DNA of 64,000 nucleotides from Monoplex corrugatus (Eukaryota > Mollusca > Gastropoda > Littorinimorpha > Ranellidae), in assembly GCA_030674185.1 (NCBI GenBank), contig JAPXFY010000031.1, positions 43,686,085-43,750,084 of the forward strand. Direction: 5' to 3'. The notes under the pieces were generated by a model. That model was not told where the DNA came from, searched no databases, and was given only the letters and a program-made list of their open reading frames with translations. Positions 12,601-26,400 of this stretch are shown here, piece by piece (the stretch's first letter is position 1; the number at the start of each line of letters is the position of its first letter). A program made the translations under genes and the position numbers.

Positions 12601-13982
12601 CTGCACATCACATCACATCAATTCAGTTCAATTCAATTCAATATCACTTCATGAATCCACATGGAAATTCATTTTCATCCCAACACAACCATAACACTGA
12701 TTCATTCACACTACATGCCTACACCAATTCACGGTAACTTTAGTCTGACACACAGCAAATCTGCTGGCTGTTTTTTGTGTTCACAGGCTTGTTATGATCA
12801 CAAACACAAACTTATCAGACACACATTCAAAGGGATACAAACTATTCAAATAAAAATTCACTGATGACGTCCATGAACCCACACAAATCATGAATTATCA
12901 CAGTTTCACCCATACACTCCTGCAGACATGACAAACTCACAAGCACAAAAAGTAACAACTACCAACATTACATCACATATATACATGGAAGCTACTCACA
13001 GCACAAATCCAAAATACACCAAGTGTTTCTCACATGAAAACTTTAAAACTAAGCTTTTTTCCACACACACCAGAACGTAAAAGAAAGGTACATCTCACAC
13101 TTCAAGACCACCATTAAACTCTGAAAGTACATAAAACATGACAGCATGAAAGAATTTAAAAATTACAGAAAATGAATGAATACAATTGTGAACATGGGCA
13201 TTGTGAAATGGGGAGGAACGTTGTTATATAAACTGGTGGACCTGAACACAGGAGCAAAAACAGAAGAAAATGTGCTCAGGAGAGTCAGCAGTCGATCCAT
13301 GTGAATCTGAACTTCTGGGCAGTTCGCAGACTTCTAAGTCTCTGAAAACACTTTTTTTTTCATGGGAGCTGGATCACATTGTTTAATTATGTCCACTTCT
13401 ATTTCACACTGAGATTTTGTAGACACACCACAACTATCCAAGCTGATTAGTGTGTGACACAAAGCAGTATGTGCAGTGTTTTCCCCTTTTTTTTCTTTCT
13501 TTTTTGTTTTTGTTTTTTTGCTATCCCATTTTCTGCACCAACTCTGTTTCACTGGCCCAAGGTCATTCATTTCAGCCCTCCAACACACAATAAATAGAGA
13601 CATACACATTAAGACCACATACTGCCAAAACTGAGGTCACCACAAGAAGAAGGCATGGATGGCCACAGGATCTGGGACAATTTTTCACAATGCTATGATG
13701 ATTGATGAGAATGGGGGTTACACTGATGATGCCTTGGGGGTCCATTTTGAGACTGAGACTGCATGACAGCGCTGTACTCAATGCTTCCTTTTATCATATA
13801 ACTGCATTACTTACATGTAAGTTCTCTTCTGTATAAGCATAGTTTCAATGCCTTAGTTTTTATTCTAAGCTGATCTCCCTCCCCACCTCCCCCTTCAACT
13901 ACTATGCCAACAAAGTATATCTCAAAAGATAAAACAGCCATGGAACTTGGAAGTGCACATGCACATATACATATCCAGTTGT

Positions 13983-14061
<79 letters not shown>

Positions 14062-17000
14062 TGCGTGCGCGCACACACACACACACACACACACATGCGT
14101 GCACACACATACACACACACACACATGCACACAAACACTCACTCACCCAGGAAAAAGCTGATGGTCTGTTTGGAGCCTTCAGACAGTTCCCAATACCACG
14201 GTGTGTCGGGGACTGTTCCCTTTGTAGGTATAAACATAATAGCTGCCAACCCAACGCCTATAGGCAGCAGGTACGCCAACAAATTATGACCTGCCCACAC
14301 AACACACCACATCAAGTGTCAATAGGCAGCAGGTACGCCAATAAATTATGACCTGCCCACACAACACACCACATCAAGCGTCAATAGGCAGCAGGTACGC
14401 CAATAAATTATGACCTGCCCACACAACACACCACATCAAGCGTCAATAGGCAGCAGGTACGCCAATAAATTATGACCTGCCCACACAACACACCACATCA
14501 AGTGTCAATAGACAGCAGGTACGCCAATAAATTATGACCTGCCCACACAACACACCACATCCAGTGTTAATAGGCAGCAGGTACGCCAATAAATTATGAC
14601 CTGCCCACACAACACACCACATCCACTGTTAATAGACAGCAGGTACGCCAATAAATTATGACCTGCCCACACAACACACCACATCCACTGTTAATAGACA
14701 GCAGGTACGCCAATAAATTATGACCTGCCCACACAACACACCACATCCAGTGTCAATAGGCAGCAGGTACGCCAATAAATTATGACCTGCCCACACAACA
14801 CACCACATCCACTGTTAATAGACAGCAGGTACGCCAATAAATTATGACCTGTCCACACAACACAACATATCCAGTGTCAATAGGCAGCAGGTACGCCAAT
14901 AAATTATGACCTGTCCACACAACACATCCAGTGTCAAATGACAAGTTTCTTAATTTTGTATTACAGCCCATTATACCAACGGCATCATCATCATCATCAT
15001 CATCATCATCATGATGTGCCCTGCTGCATGGCATTGGCGATCATGGCCCTCCATATGGATCTATCCTTTGTCACTGCAAGTACACCTCCGGAGGTGGGAG
15101 CTCCCACCCTTTCTGTCTTCATCTACTCCACAAGTCCGTCCGACATTTTCTCCCTGGGTCTACCTAGTGCTCTTTTTCCTTCCAGCTTTCCTGTTGTGAC
15201 CAAAAGCTCAAATTTCTCTTATGGCCCATAAAACAGCAATAAACATTCACCATGTCTGTCTGTTTAGATGACAACATTTTCTTAATTTTGTCTTACTGCT
15301 CACTGTGTCAATGGCATGCACAGCAAAAACAAACATTCACCACATCTGACTTCAGATGACAACATTTTTGTCAGTTTTGTATTACTCCCCAATGTGTCAA
15401 TGGCATGCACAACAGCAGCAACGATTCTTCACGTCTGTCTGTTCTGATGACATTTTCTTCATACATGGCATGCATGGCAACAACAACGATTCTTCACGTC
15501 TGTCTGTTCTGATGACATTTTCTTCATACATGGCATGCATGGCAACAACAACGATTCTTCACGTCTGTCTGTTCTGATGACATTTTCTTCATACATGGCA
15601 TGCATGGCAACAACAACGATTCTTCACGTCTGTCTGTTCTGATGACATTTTCTTCATATATGGCATGCATGGCAACAACGATTCTTCACGTCTGTCTGTT
15701 CTGATGACATTTTCTTCATTTTGTCTTATTGCCCACTGTGTCAATGGCATGCATAGCAGCAACAAAGATTCTGCACGACTATTCTGGGCCAGCTTCTGAC
15801 TCAAGAAATCCATCAAACATAGTATTCTTATCTCCTGTTACCATTTCCAAAAGAAGGCTCCCCCCCCCCCCCCCCCCCCGATACTGGGTTATTAGTCCTG
15901 TGTCTAACCCCCCACCTGGAGAACCAGTGGATCACGCTTTTTAGGCCTCTACCCTTTAACCCTTTCGCATTTGCACTGCTAGATGTAAAGCTAGCTCCTA
16001 GTATTCGCATTCGAATGTAGCACAGCATCAGTTCAAAGTCTTTCAGTAGTGAATGGAAAGTTCCTTGCATCCCAGAATGCTCATACTATTTTTAGAACAT
16101 TCAATGCGAGACTGACCAAGATTCAAACCACACGCACGATAAGACAGCAAGGCCAGTAGTGATGGAAATTCCCCACACATGTGCCGGAAAAGGTCAGGCG
16201 GTCTCAACCGCTACGAATGGATCGGCACATTCTTCCGAAGGGCGGTTACCGGCTTTGTGAACAGCTAAGGGTTAACCTGTCTGGCTTGGGTGGCCCTGAC
16301 AACAGCTGTAGCATGGTTTGGGTGGCACTACCAACAGCTGTAGCTTGGCTTGGGTGGCCCTACCAACAGCTGTAGCATGGCTTGGGTGGCCCTACCAACA
16401 GCTGTAGCATGGCTTGGGTGGCCCTACCAACAGCTGTAGCATGGCTTGGGTGGCCCTACCCAAAAGCTGTAGCATGGCTTGGGTGGCACTACCAACAGCT
16501 GTAGCATGGCTTGGGTGGCCCTGACAACAGCTGTAGCATGGCTTGGGTGGCCCTGACAACAGCTGTAGCATGGCTTGGGTGGCCCTGACAACAGCTGTAG
16601 CATGGCTTGGGTGGCCCTACCAACAGCTGTAGCATGGCTTGGGTGGCACTACCAACAGCTGTAGCATGGCTTGGGTGGCCCTGACAACAGCTGTAGCTTG
16701 GCTTGGGTGGCCCTGACAACAGCTGTAGCATGGCTTGGGTGGCCCTGACAACAGCTGTAGCATGGCTTGGTGGCCCTGACAACAGCTGTAGCTGGCTTAG
16801 GTGGCCTGACCAACAGCTGTAGCATGGCTTGGGTGGCCTACCAACAGCTGTAGCATGGCTTGGGTGGCCCTACCAACAGCTGTAGCATGGCTTGGGTGGC
16901 CCTACAACAGCTGTAGCATGGCTTGGTGGCCTACCAACAGCTGTAGCTTGGCTTGGGTGGCCCTACCAACAGCTGTAGCTTGGCTTGGGTGGCCCTACCA

Positions 17001-17899
17001 ACAGCTGTAGCATGGCTTGGGTGGCCTACCAACAGCTGTAGCATGGCTTGGGTGGCCTACCAACAGCTGTAGCATTGGCTTGGTGGCACTACCAACAGCT
17101 GTAGCATGGCTTGGGTGGCCCTACCAACAGCTGTAGCATGGCTTGGTGGCCTACCAACAGCTGTAGCTGGCTTGGGTGGCCTACCAACAGCTGTAGCTGG
17201 GTTGGTGGCCTACCAACAGCTGTAGCTTGGCTTGGTGGCCCTACCAACAGCTGTAGCATGGCTTGGTGGCACTACCAACAGCTGTAGCATGGCTTGGGTG
17301 GCGCTACCAACAGCTGTAGCTTGGCTTAGGTGGCCCTACCAACAGCTGTAGCATGGCTTGAGTGGCACTACCAACAGCTGTAGCATGGCTTGGGTGGCAC
17401 TACCAACAGCTGTAGCATGGCTTGGGTGGCACTACCAACAGCTGTAGCATGGCTTGGGTGGCACTACCAACAGCTGTAGCATGGCTTGGGTGGCACTACC
17501 AACAGCTGTAGCATGGCTTGGGTGGCACTACCAACAGCTGTAGCATGGTTTGGGTGGCACTATCCAACAGCTGTAGCATGGCTTGGGTGGCCCTACCAAC
17601 AGCTGTAGCTATCACCAGCATAGCTCTAGGGGTCCTTGAGGCATGCAAGCTCCCCGACCACCACAAGGTGGCGATCCTTCGGGCACCTGCTTTACAGGTG
17701 GGCTGAGACAAAGTCAGATGACAATGTATCATTTAAACACAAACACCACACACAGACACATGCACACACACTCGCACACATACACTCACACAAACATAAA
17801 ACACACACAGACTGACACATACACACACTCACATACAAACACACAATGACACGAAATCATGCACACACGACACGCACGCACCACGCACACGCACGCACG

Positions 17900-17936
<37 letters not shown>

Positions 17937-20413
17937 CATTTGAGATCGATTGTTGCTGTTCGTTTTCGTATTCAGCTAAACACTTTGAAAACAAAACATT
18001 GTAAAAATGTAAAGTGTATTTGCAGTGAACAGTTCACACTGTTCCACTGTTTATTCTACTGCAAAATGCTACGTTTTTTTTTTACTGAAAATGTTTAACT
18101 CAAGAAAATTATTCTGAAACTCATTTCCAAAAAGTTACATCAGATCAATCTTTGTTAGTTAAAATTTCAGAATCATTAGTTCACAGTCCTGTTAATGCAT
18201 TACTTTAACTTTATGCGGTTTGTGTTTTAGTGTTAAAATTTCCCTTCACATTGTTGAAGTTAATTGTTAGTGTTAAGATCTGTTCTCCCACCTACTGTAT
18301 TTTACTCTGTCTTCCCTCTGCCCCAATCTAACCTGTCCAACTATCATTCTACATTTTATTTTGTTTATTCATTTTTCAGGCTGGGTAAGAAAAGCAGATA
18401 GTTTCCTCTGAAAATTGGCCTGGGTCCAGGGGCAACGTCCCTGCTGGGGGGTCAGAAGCTGAAGAATTTCTGTAATTTTGAGGCATTATGGATGCATTTC
18501 CTGATGGCAAATACAATAATTCAGTAATATTTCCTCTGAAAACAAAAAATTTTCCCTCTGAAACTAGGAGTTCATCCGCTGAAATTAGTGGATCCGCTGA
18601 GAGTTACCCAGCCTGATTTTTTATTCCCCCCCCCAATCTAATATCACTTATAGTGAAAAGACGTTAAATCAAAGAACGAACGAACGAACACAATACACAC
18701 AAATAGAAGCAAACATCATAATCGATGACAGCCAAAATCAAATGACAGCCATCAAATCTACTTTCTAATTCATCAGAAATGTTCACAAAAACCTATTTAA
18801 ACCGTTAGACAACCACACTGAACCAACATCATTAATATTAAAGCTTTGAACAGACAAAAACAAATAAGAACTGAGGATCAAGAATGATTTAGACTTCAGC
18901 GTCATACAACTGTCAATGCACCACAGGTCTCCTTAAAACCATAAGCACACTCACACTGTCCGATCCAGGCCTCACTCTTGTGTGATCCCAATCCTTTCAG
19001 AATTGTGAAAGATAAAAATGAATCAATCAATCAAAATACACAAGGACCTAGACATTCTAAAAATGAATTCAAATTCAGAGGTCAGTGCGGTGCTATCACA
19101 ATGTTTACAATCACTTTTCATCATCTGTCATTGATACGTTCCAACTCATGGATTAAATCATACTTTCTTTTACCTGCTGAACTAATGCACTTTACATGAC
19201 ACTTTCCCAATTTTTGAAAAGTAGAGAAACTGGTTGTCCTTGCTTTTACCATATTTTTCTTTAATGAATTTACATAAGTTATCTAACCCTCCGACTCCCT
19301 TGCTCTATCCATCAGCATCCTGCATTGTCAAACCATATTAGCAAATCAAAAACTTAACCCTTTGATTCCCTCGCCCTATGCACCAGTATCCTGGATTGTC
19401 CACGTTTGCAAATACTTAACCCTTCGACTCCCTCACCCTATCCTCCAGCATCCTGCACTGTCAAACCATGCTAGCAAAACAAACCACTTAATTCTTTGAC
19501 TTCCTCACTCTATCCACCAGCTCCCTCCAGGAAGCTAGTGGACAGGGCGAGGGAGTCAAAGGGTTTAGTTTTTGCAGTTGGTGGACAGGTTCAGGAGTCA
19601 AAGGGTTAAGTTACTTCAGATGAGTCAAAGGATTAAATACTAAAGAGTGGAAACACTAACCAGGGGAAACATTAGCCGGCGGCAGGGCTTCGGAGGGCGT
19701 GGGAGGCGCCTGTGCCATTGGAGCTCGAGATGGGGATGAGGAAGCTGTGTGAGGTATGCGGCGGGAGGGAGAGGAACTTTCCCTCCGATGGGCACCGAAG
19801 TCACCTCCTGATGAAGAAACAGATGTTTCTTCTGTGAGTAGAGCACCGCAGTGATGTCCTTGTACCCTGCACACAGAGAAAAAAATGACAGTAATGATTT
19901 ATCATGACTTACAGAGCCCTGCCACACTCAAATGCTGCTCAAAACTGTATATAATTATAAAACATTACAATAAAAAAAATCGTGTTGATAAAACATTGCA
20001 TTCAAAAATCATATCTGTACATAGTCATTACACATCACATGAATACTGATGTCAAAGTCTCAAAAACAAGGTGTTATATCAATTCATTTCAACAATTTTA
20101 ACACAAATCAGAATTAATGGTATCATTATCATTCATTATTCACATTCATTTTATCACAACAGACTTCACCATGTAAAGCTCAGACTGCTTTACCCACTGT
20201 CAGCACATCACTGCGGTGCGGCACCACCCTTTTTTTTTTTTTTTTAAATCAAGACTTCAGAAAGACAAAAACGCTAACTGACCTTCAAGGGGAAGAACCT
20301 GGGAAATGAACCTCTTTGTCCAATATTTAAAGCCATGGCAACTAGACAAATGCTCTGCTCTTCACAATTTTCAACTGCTGTGGGATCTTTTATGAGACCT
20401 AGTAGTAGTTGAG

Positions 20414-20444
<31 letters not shown>

Positions 20445-23400
20445 TACTATTATTAGTAGTACCATTATAAAATTAGCAGAAGTAGTAGTAGTAGTATCAG
20501 TCTCACATACATAACATTATCATAAACTATTATCATCATCATTATTACTATTATCATAATCATTATTGCTGTTGTAGTTGATGTTATCGTGTTGTTGTTG
20601 TTGTTGTTTATAGCTCAGCTGACTGCTCACAGCCATTATCAAGTCTACTATTATCTCAAACAAACCACACACATCAAAAGATACTGACCACTCTGGGGAA
20701 AAAAGCAAAACCTGAAAAAAGAAAACTCAGTCTTCAGTATCAACTGCAATCTCACAAAAAATCTAAGGACTGGCCATTCTGCCCAGAGAGATTAAAAAAC
20801 TAAACCTGTTGCTGTTATCATTTTGGTTTATAGCCCAACCAACTGCAAGAGCCATATCAGGATCATAACCATCTGAAATACACACAACCTTCCACTGGGG
20901 AAAAAAAATGAAAAAAAATAAAGTACAACATCACGATCAACGCATCTGTGCATATAATCTAAGGATATGCCCCTGGTACTGACCACTCCATCCAACTGAT
21001 CACCAGGGGTTTAAAAAATAAACTTGAATACAAATGTAACATTCCAAAGGAAACTAAAACATATATAAAATGTGCCTAAATTGCCTAAAAGTACTTGTGC
21101 ACATCACACTTCTTTAAGGCCAAAGATAGTCAGTACATGTACTCAACTATCAATCCTAACAGAAAGTATGGGAGGCTTTACAGAACACATACAAGTGAAT
21201 GGACCAGCATGGTAGAAAATGATAGGAAGAGATGACAGAAAGCAAAAGAGTAAGGTAGAAACAAAGAGAGTGACAGAAAAGAGGAAATCATATGACTGAT
21301 GCGACTTTAAGTGCAGTAGCATATGTGTCTGCTTTGATTTTGTGGGTTAGGGTTCAACTAAATGATATCTTTAGTCCTACAGCTGCAGAACTAAGGAATG
21401 TCATCAGTCTCAATTGAGGGAAAAAAGACATTTATGCCATATCTTTCTGAGCCCAGTGCTCCACTAACAATACTTACCGATGGGCTCCAACTTTTTGTGC
21501 CTGAAAAGGCTCAAGATAATGCGGAACTTGTCCCGGATGTCCTCATTGGCCACGTTAATATCATTATGAATCACATGGCTGAAAACAAACAACAGAAAAT
21601 TGACAATCCAGACATATTAAAAAAAAAAGGCTGATCAACAGTCTTGTCTGTGAGGCTGTCATTTCTGAACTACTGAAATATTGAGGCTGCCATTTCTGAA
21701 CTACTGAAATATTTTTAACTTGTACTGAGATAAAATATAACCCTTCTGCTATATGTATGCACTTAAATCATAATGATGCCACAACTAGTTTCATTGTATA
21801 ATGTCACTGAAAATGTGATGTAACTAAATGTGAATCCAAAAAATAGATCCCAGTATAGAACGTCAGATGCTACCTCCTCACAAGGCTCAAACTTGGAAAC
21901 AGTCTTATCAAAATCATGCTGATTTGACAGCAGTGTTTGGAGACAAGTGTGTGTCACACAGGGCAGTTTGTAACCGACAGTTTGTAACTGGACTAATCAC
22001 AGGTGCCATGTGATGGAGAAGATCCAGAATGATCATGGCACAAGCCTTAAGCCTGTACATAAACCCATGAGCTGGCCAGGTCCTGAGGTCCTACCTAGAT
22101 AGTTCCATAACCCTGGGGTCATAAGGGAATGAGGTGGCATAGACCTCAACTTTTCCCGGGGCCAGCACCACAAGGGCAGCACCCATCCCCTCTCCGTCAC
22201 TTCAAATTCATATTCACATTTTTTTCGCCAAGACTTCAGAAAGGCAAGAAGGCTAATTGGTCTTCAAGGGGTGGGACCTGGGAAATAAATCTATCTCTCC
22301 AACGTTTTATACCAAGGCAGCAAGGCAATGCCCTGCTCTTCACAATTTTCAACTGCCGTGGGATCCTAAGCGTGCACAGCCAGAGTGCACACAGGTCTGA
22401 CTCATTTTTCGTCCCCTTTCCCCAAAATGAGGAGAAAAGTTGAGGCCTCTACAAGGAGCGAACCCTGGAACCTCAAATTTAATTACTGGCAAGCGAACGT
22501 CTGAACCATTCTGCCACTCTTCTCCCCTGTAACTAGACGATTTTTCAAATGAGGAAAAACCAACTGAATGATGAGGATCCAAGAGGGTGTCCTAGTGAGG
22601 CCCAGAATGAACACTGTTTAGCTTGTAAAGAGAGTGGTTGAAAGGGATTGGCATATTTCAGTTTGTGAGTCAAAATATGCTAAGGTTTGCACAAATGGGC
22701 ACAACAACACACATATACAAACTCCCAAGACACTGCACCACACCAGATCGACTCCTGATACGAACAATTGACTCAACAAGTCAATCTTATTAATATTTAT
22801 TTACAGAAATAACAGTAGGCCTACCAAAACAAAACAAAAATAATAACCCAGGTTTTGATGATGTGCTGGCTGTCACAAAGTGAAAAGCATGAAATAAATG
22901 GATACTCTCTCAAACACATTTTTTTTATGAGGAACAGAAAATGTGACAGCAACAAGAAATTTTCTAAACTCAATGACTGCCTTGATTTGCAACGGCACGT
23001 TTTTTTTTTGAACAAAAAAATCAAATGTTTTCTGGGAGAATACTGATTTGTAAAGTAGTCAGTTAATCTCTTCATCTGAAACTACGCATATTACACAGAC
23101 ACACACACGTCCACATGCGCACGTGCACACACACACATACACACACACAAAATACACACACATACCACATGCACAAAATACACATGCATACCACACGCAC
23201 AACACATAGAAATAACACACACACACACACACACAACACACACACATATCACTTATAGTGAAAAGACGTTAAATCAAAGAACGAACGAACACACACACAC
23301 ACCACACACGCGCGCGCGCGCACATACACACACTTACACACTCTCTCTCTCTAACCAACTGATTTTAAACAGACATCATAGGTTTAAGATTACTAGATAG

Positions 23401-26400
23401 ACAGAAGGACAGACAGACACAGGATCTATACAGACTGACAGACAGACAGGCCAGCTTACATGGTGACTTTACACTGTGGTTTGATCATGCCCTCTGTGTT
23501 GGTGATGATGTATTTTTCTGGAGCTGTTGCCTTCACTGGAACACATGCAGCAAAACACACAATTCACAACTATCTAACCTCTAAGCAATTTTCCAAAAAA
23601 ATTCAACTTTTCAAACTTCTGCATATGCAGTGACAAAAAGTAAATCATCTCTCTCTCTCACACACACACACACATACATATATACACTGTGACGTGTGTT
23701 GACAGTAAACAGCGTGCGGATAGCAGCACGGCAATGATATTCGTTTAAAATGATAGAAGACGTAAGAAAGCAATTGCCCTGTCTTCCAGTGGACCATAGT
23801 TACAGGTCTTGATCAATCTCCGCAGTTCTGCTACAAACTGTTCGATAGATTCTCCTGCTGCCTGATGTCTGCAGTTGAATCTGAATGCTTCGTAAGTTTC
23901 ATTGGTTGAACCCACACAGTATTCTTCGAATTTCTGGAAACAGTTCAATTCGTTCTTCAGCTTCATTACAATGCCAATCCTTCATAGATGTCCATAGCAT
24001 CCAGCCCGATGCAAGAAAGAAAAACTGCTGTTCTGTATGTTGAGTCTTCTTCTGTCTGTGTTGTCACAATTTCATAGCTGTCCCAAAGCCTCTTGAATTT
24101 CCTCCAGTTGCTCTGCAGGTTTCCTCCATTCACATCAAGTTTAGGAGGCAAGGGAATCTTGGCATGTCGTCGACTGGCTTTTCTCTCTTCTTGTTCATCT
24201 TCCATGGTTGAACTTTAGTCTTCAATATTCTGGATTTTTGTTAGAGTTCGTAATCACGATTCTGACACCATGTTTCGTTCTTTCTACAGCCAACTCGGAA
24301 GACAGGGCAATGCTTCTACGTCTTTACTCGTCGCTGTCTGATTCTCAACTGACTACAGTATATATACATTTCACAGTGAACAGCAATCAGTTATCATGGT
24401 CCACTTGAAGACAAGACTGTTGAGAGATCAAATCGTACTGGGTGTACATGACGAGACTCTGCGATCAAAATTACTGGAAGTGCAACAGCTGACATTGACT
24501 GCATGTATTGATATGTGCAGAGCGCATGAATCAAGTCAACATCAAACTGTCCAAATGATGAGAAAAACGCAAGACACGCAGGAAGTCCAAGTTTTCAAAG
24601 AAAAGAAGATAGCAAAGCAGTATAGCAAAGGAAACAAACCAGAGTACAGAGAGAAATGCGGATATTGTGGTGGAAAGCACCCAAGAGCAAAAGAGAAATG
24701 TCCAGCATTTGGAAGAAAATGCAAAGCTTGTGGAGGAAATAATCACTTGCTTCATCTGCAGAACACCAGAAAAATCAAGAAAACAGAGTTCGGCACTTCG
24801 AAGAAGAAGAGACTGACACTGAAAGCGATAATGAAATCCTCGGATCGAAGACAAAACCAGAAAAAAGGAGAGGAACATACGAGCAAAAATGCCGGTAACA
24901 TTTCTTCTTGACACAGGTGCAACAACAAACGTGATATCTGAGAGCCTGTACAGAGAAGTCACAGGAGATGAAAGAAAGTCTGACCTGCAAGAGACGAAGA
25001 AGAATCTGGTGATGTTCAACGGAACAGAAATGAAGCCTGTGGGGGAGATAGTGCTGCGAGTGAAAAACCCCAAGAACAGAAGGAAATACAAAGTCAACTT
25101 CGCGATCACCAAAAGGACTGTAAGCCAGTACTGGGACTGAAAGCTGTACAGCACATGCAATTGTTGACGATCAATGAAGAGAACATTGCAACGATAGCGG
25201 CGAATCAGAAACAGGAGGAAAATGCAAAAGATATGCTCACAAAGTACAACGATGTCTTTGAAGGAGAAGGAAAACTAGAATGGAAATTACACCTAGAAAC
25301 AGACCCCAGTATTGCTCCAGTGAAGATGCCCTTTGCAGAAAGTGGCCGATAGCAGTGCAAGAGAAAGTGAGGGACGAGCTGAAGAGGTTGAAAAAACTGG
25401 ACGTGGTCACTAAAGTAGACACGCCAACGGAGTGGATAAGCAGTTTGGTCGTAACAACAAAGAGCAATGGGAAAGAGCAGACATCCTTGAGAAACTTCAT
25501 GCAAGCCACTCAGGAATTCAGAGCTGCATAAGAAGAGCACATGAGATAGTCTACTGGCCCGGGATGAACATGGACATTGAAGATTTTGTCAAAACATGCA
25601 GCGCCTGTAACACATACCAACGTAGTCAGCAGAAGGAACCACTTATCAGTACAGAGATCCCTGACCTGCCCTGGCAACACATCGCTTGTGACATCTTTGA
25701 ACATAATGGCAATGAATACCTGGTCATGGTCGATCACTACTCTGATTTCTTTGAGATTGATCGGTTACAAACAAGAGAATCCAAAGAGGTCAATCATCTA
25801 GTACTGAAGAGATACTTGGCAAGACACGGAATACCAGAACGCCTGACAACAGACTGTGGAACTCAATTCACATCAAACCAGTTTGGAAAGTTCAGAAAAA
25901 CATATGGGTTTGAACACGTAACAAGCTCACCACACTACCCTCAGACCCATGGAAAAGCAGAGAGCGCGGTGAGGCTGCAAAGACGTGCATGAAGAAAGCA
26001 GAACACAACAATCAAGATACCCTTCCTCGCTTTACTTGAGCTGAGAAACATCCCGACAGAGACTGTAAACAGTTCGCCTGCTCAGAGACTGTTCGGCAGA
26101 AGAACACGAACACAAGTGCCGACGTCAAAGACATTATTCCTACCTACAGTTGTACCAATCAAGAAAGAACTTGAGAAAAGGAAACTGAAGCAAGTGCACT
26201 ACTACAACAGAAGCGCAGTAGAGCTGACAGAATTGAGTCCAGGACAGATTGTGAAATTCCAACCTCCAGGATCCAAAAAAGTGGATCAGCGCCAAAGTAG
26301 ACCAACAGGTGAACATCCGGTCATACAACATTCGCACAGAGGACGGACGTCAGTACAGAAGGAATCGTCGTCAGCTACGAGACACAACAGAAACGGAGCT

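Noticed and set aside
16489..16782. Repetitive frame [17 protein letters not shown] over the 32-bp array
   Set aside because: Frame rotates with the 32-bp unit and breaks at every length variant.
25205..25540. Minus-strand frames across the gypsy pol region
   Set aside because: Antisense shadows of protease/RT/integrase coding sequence.
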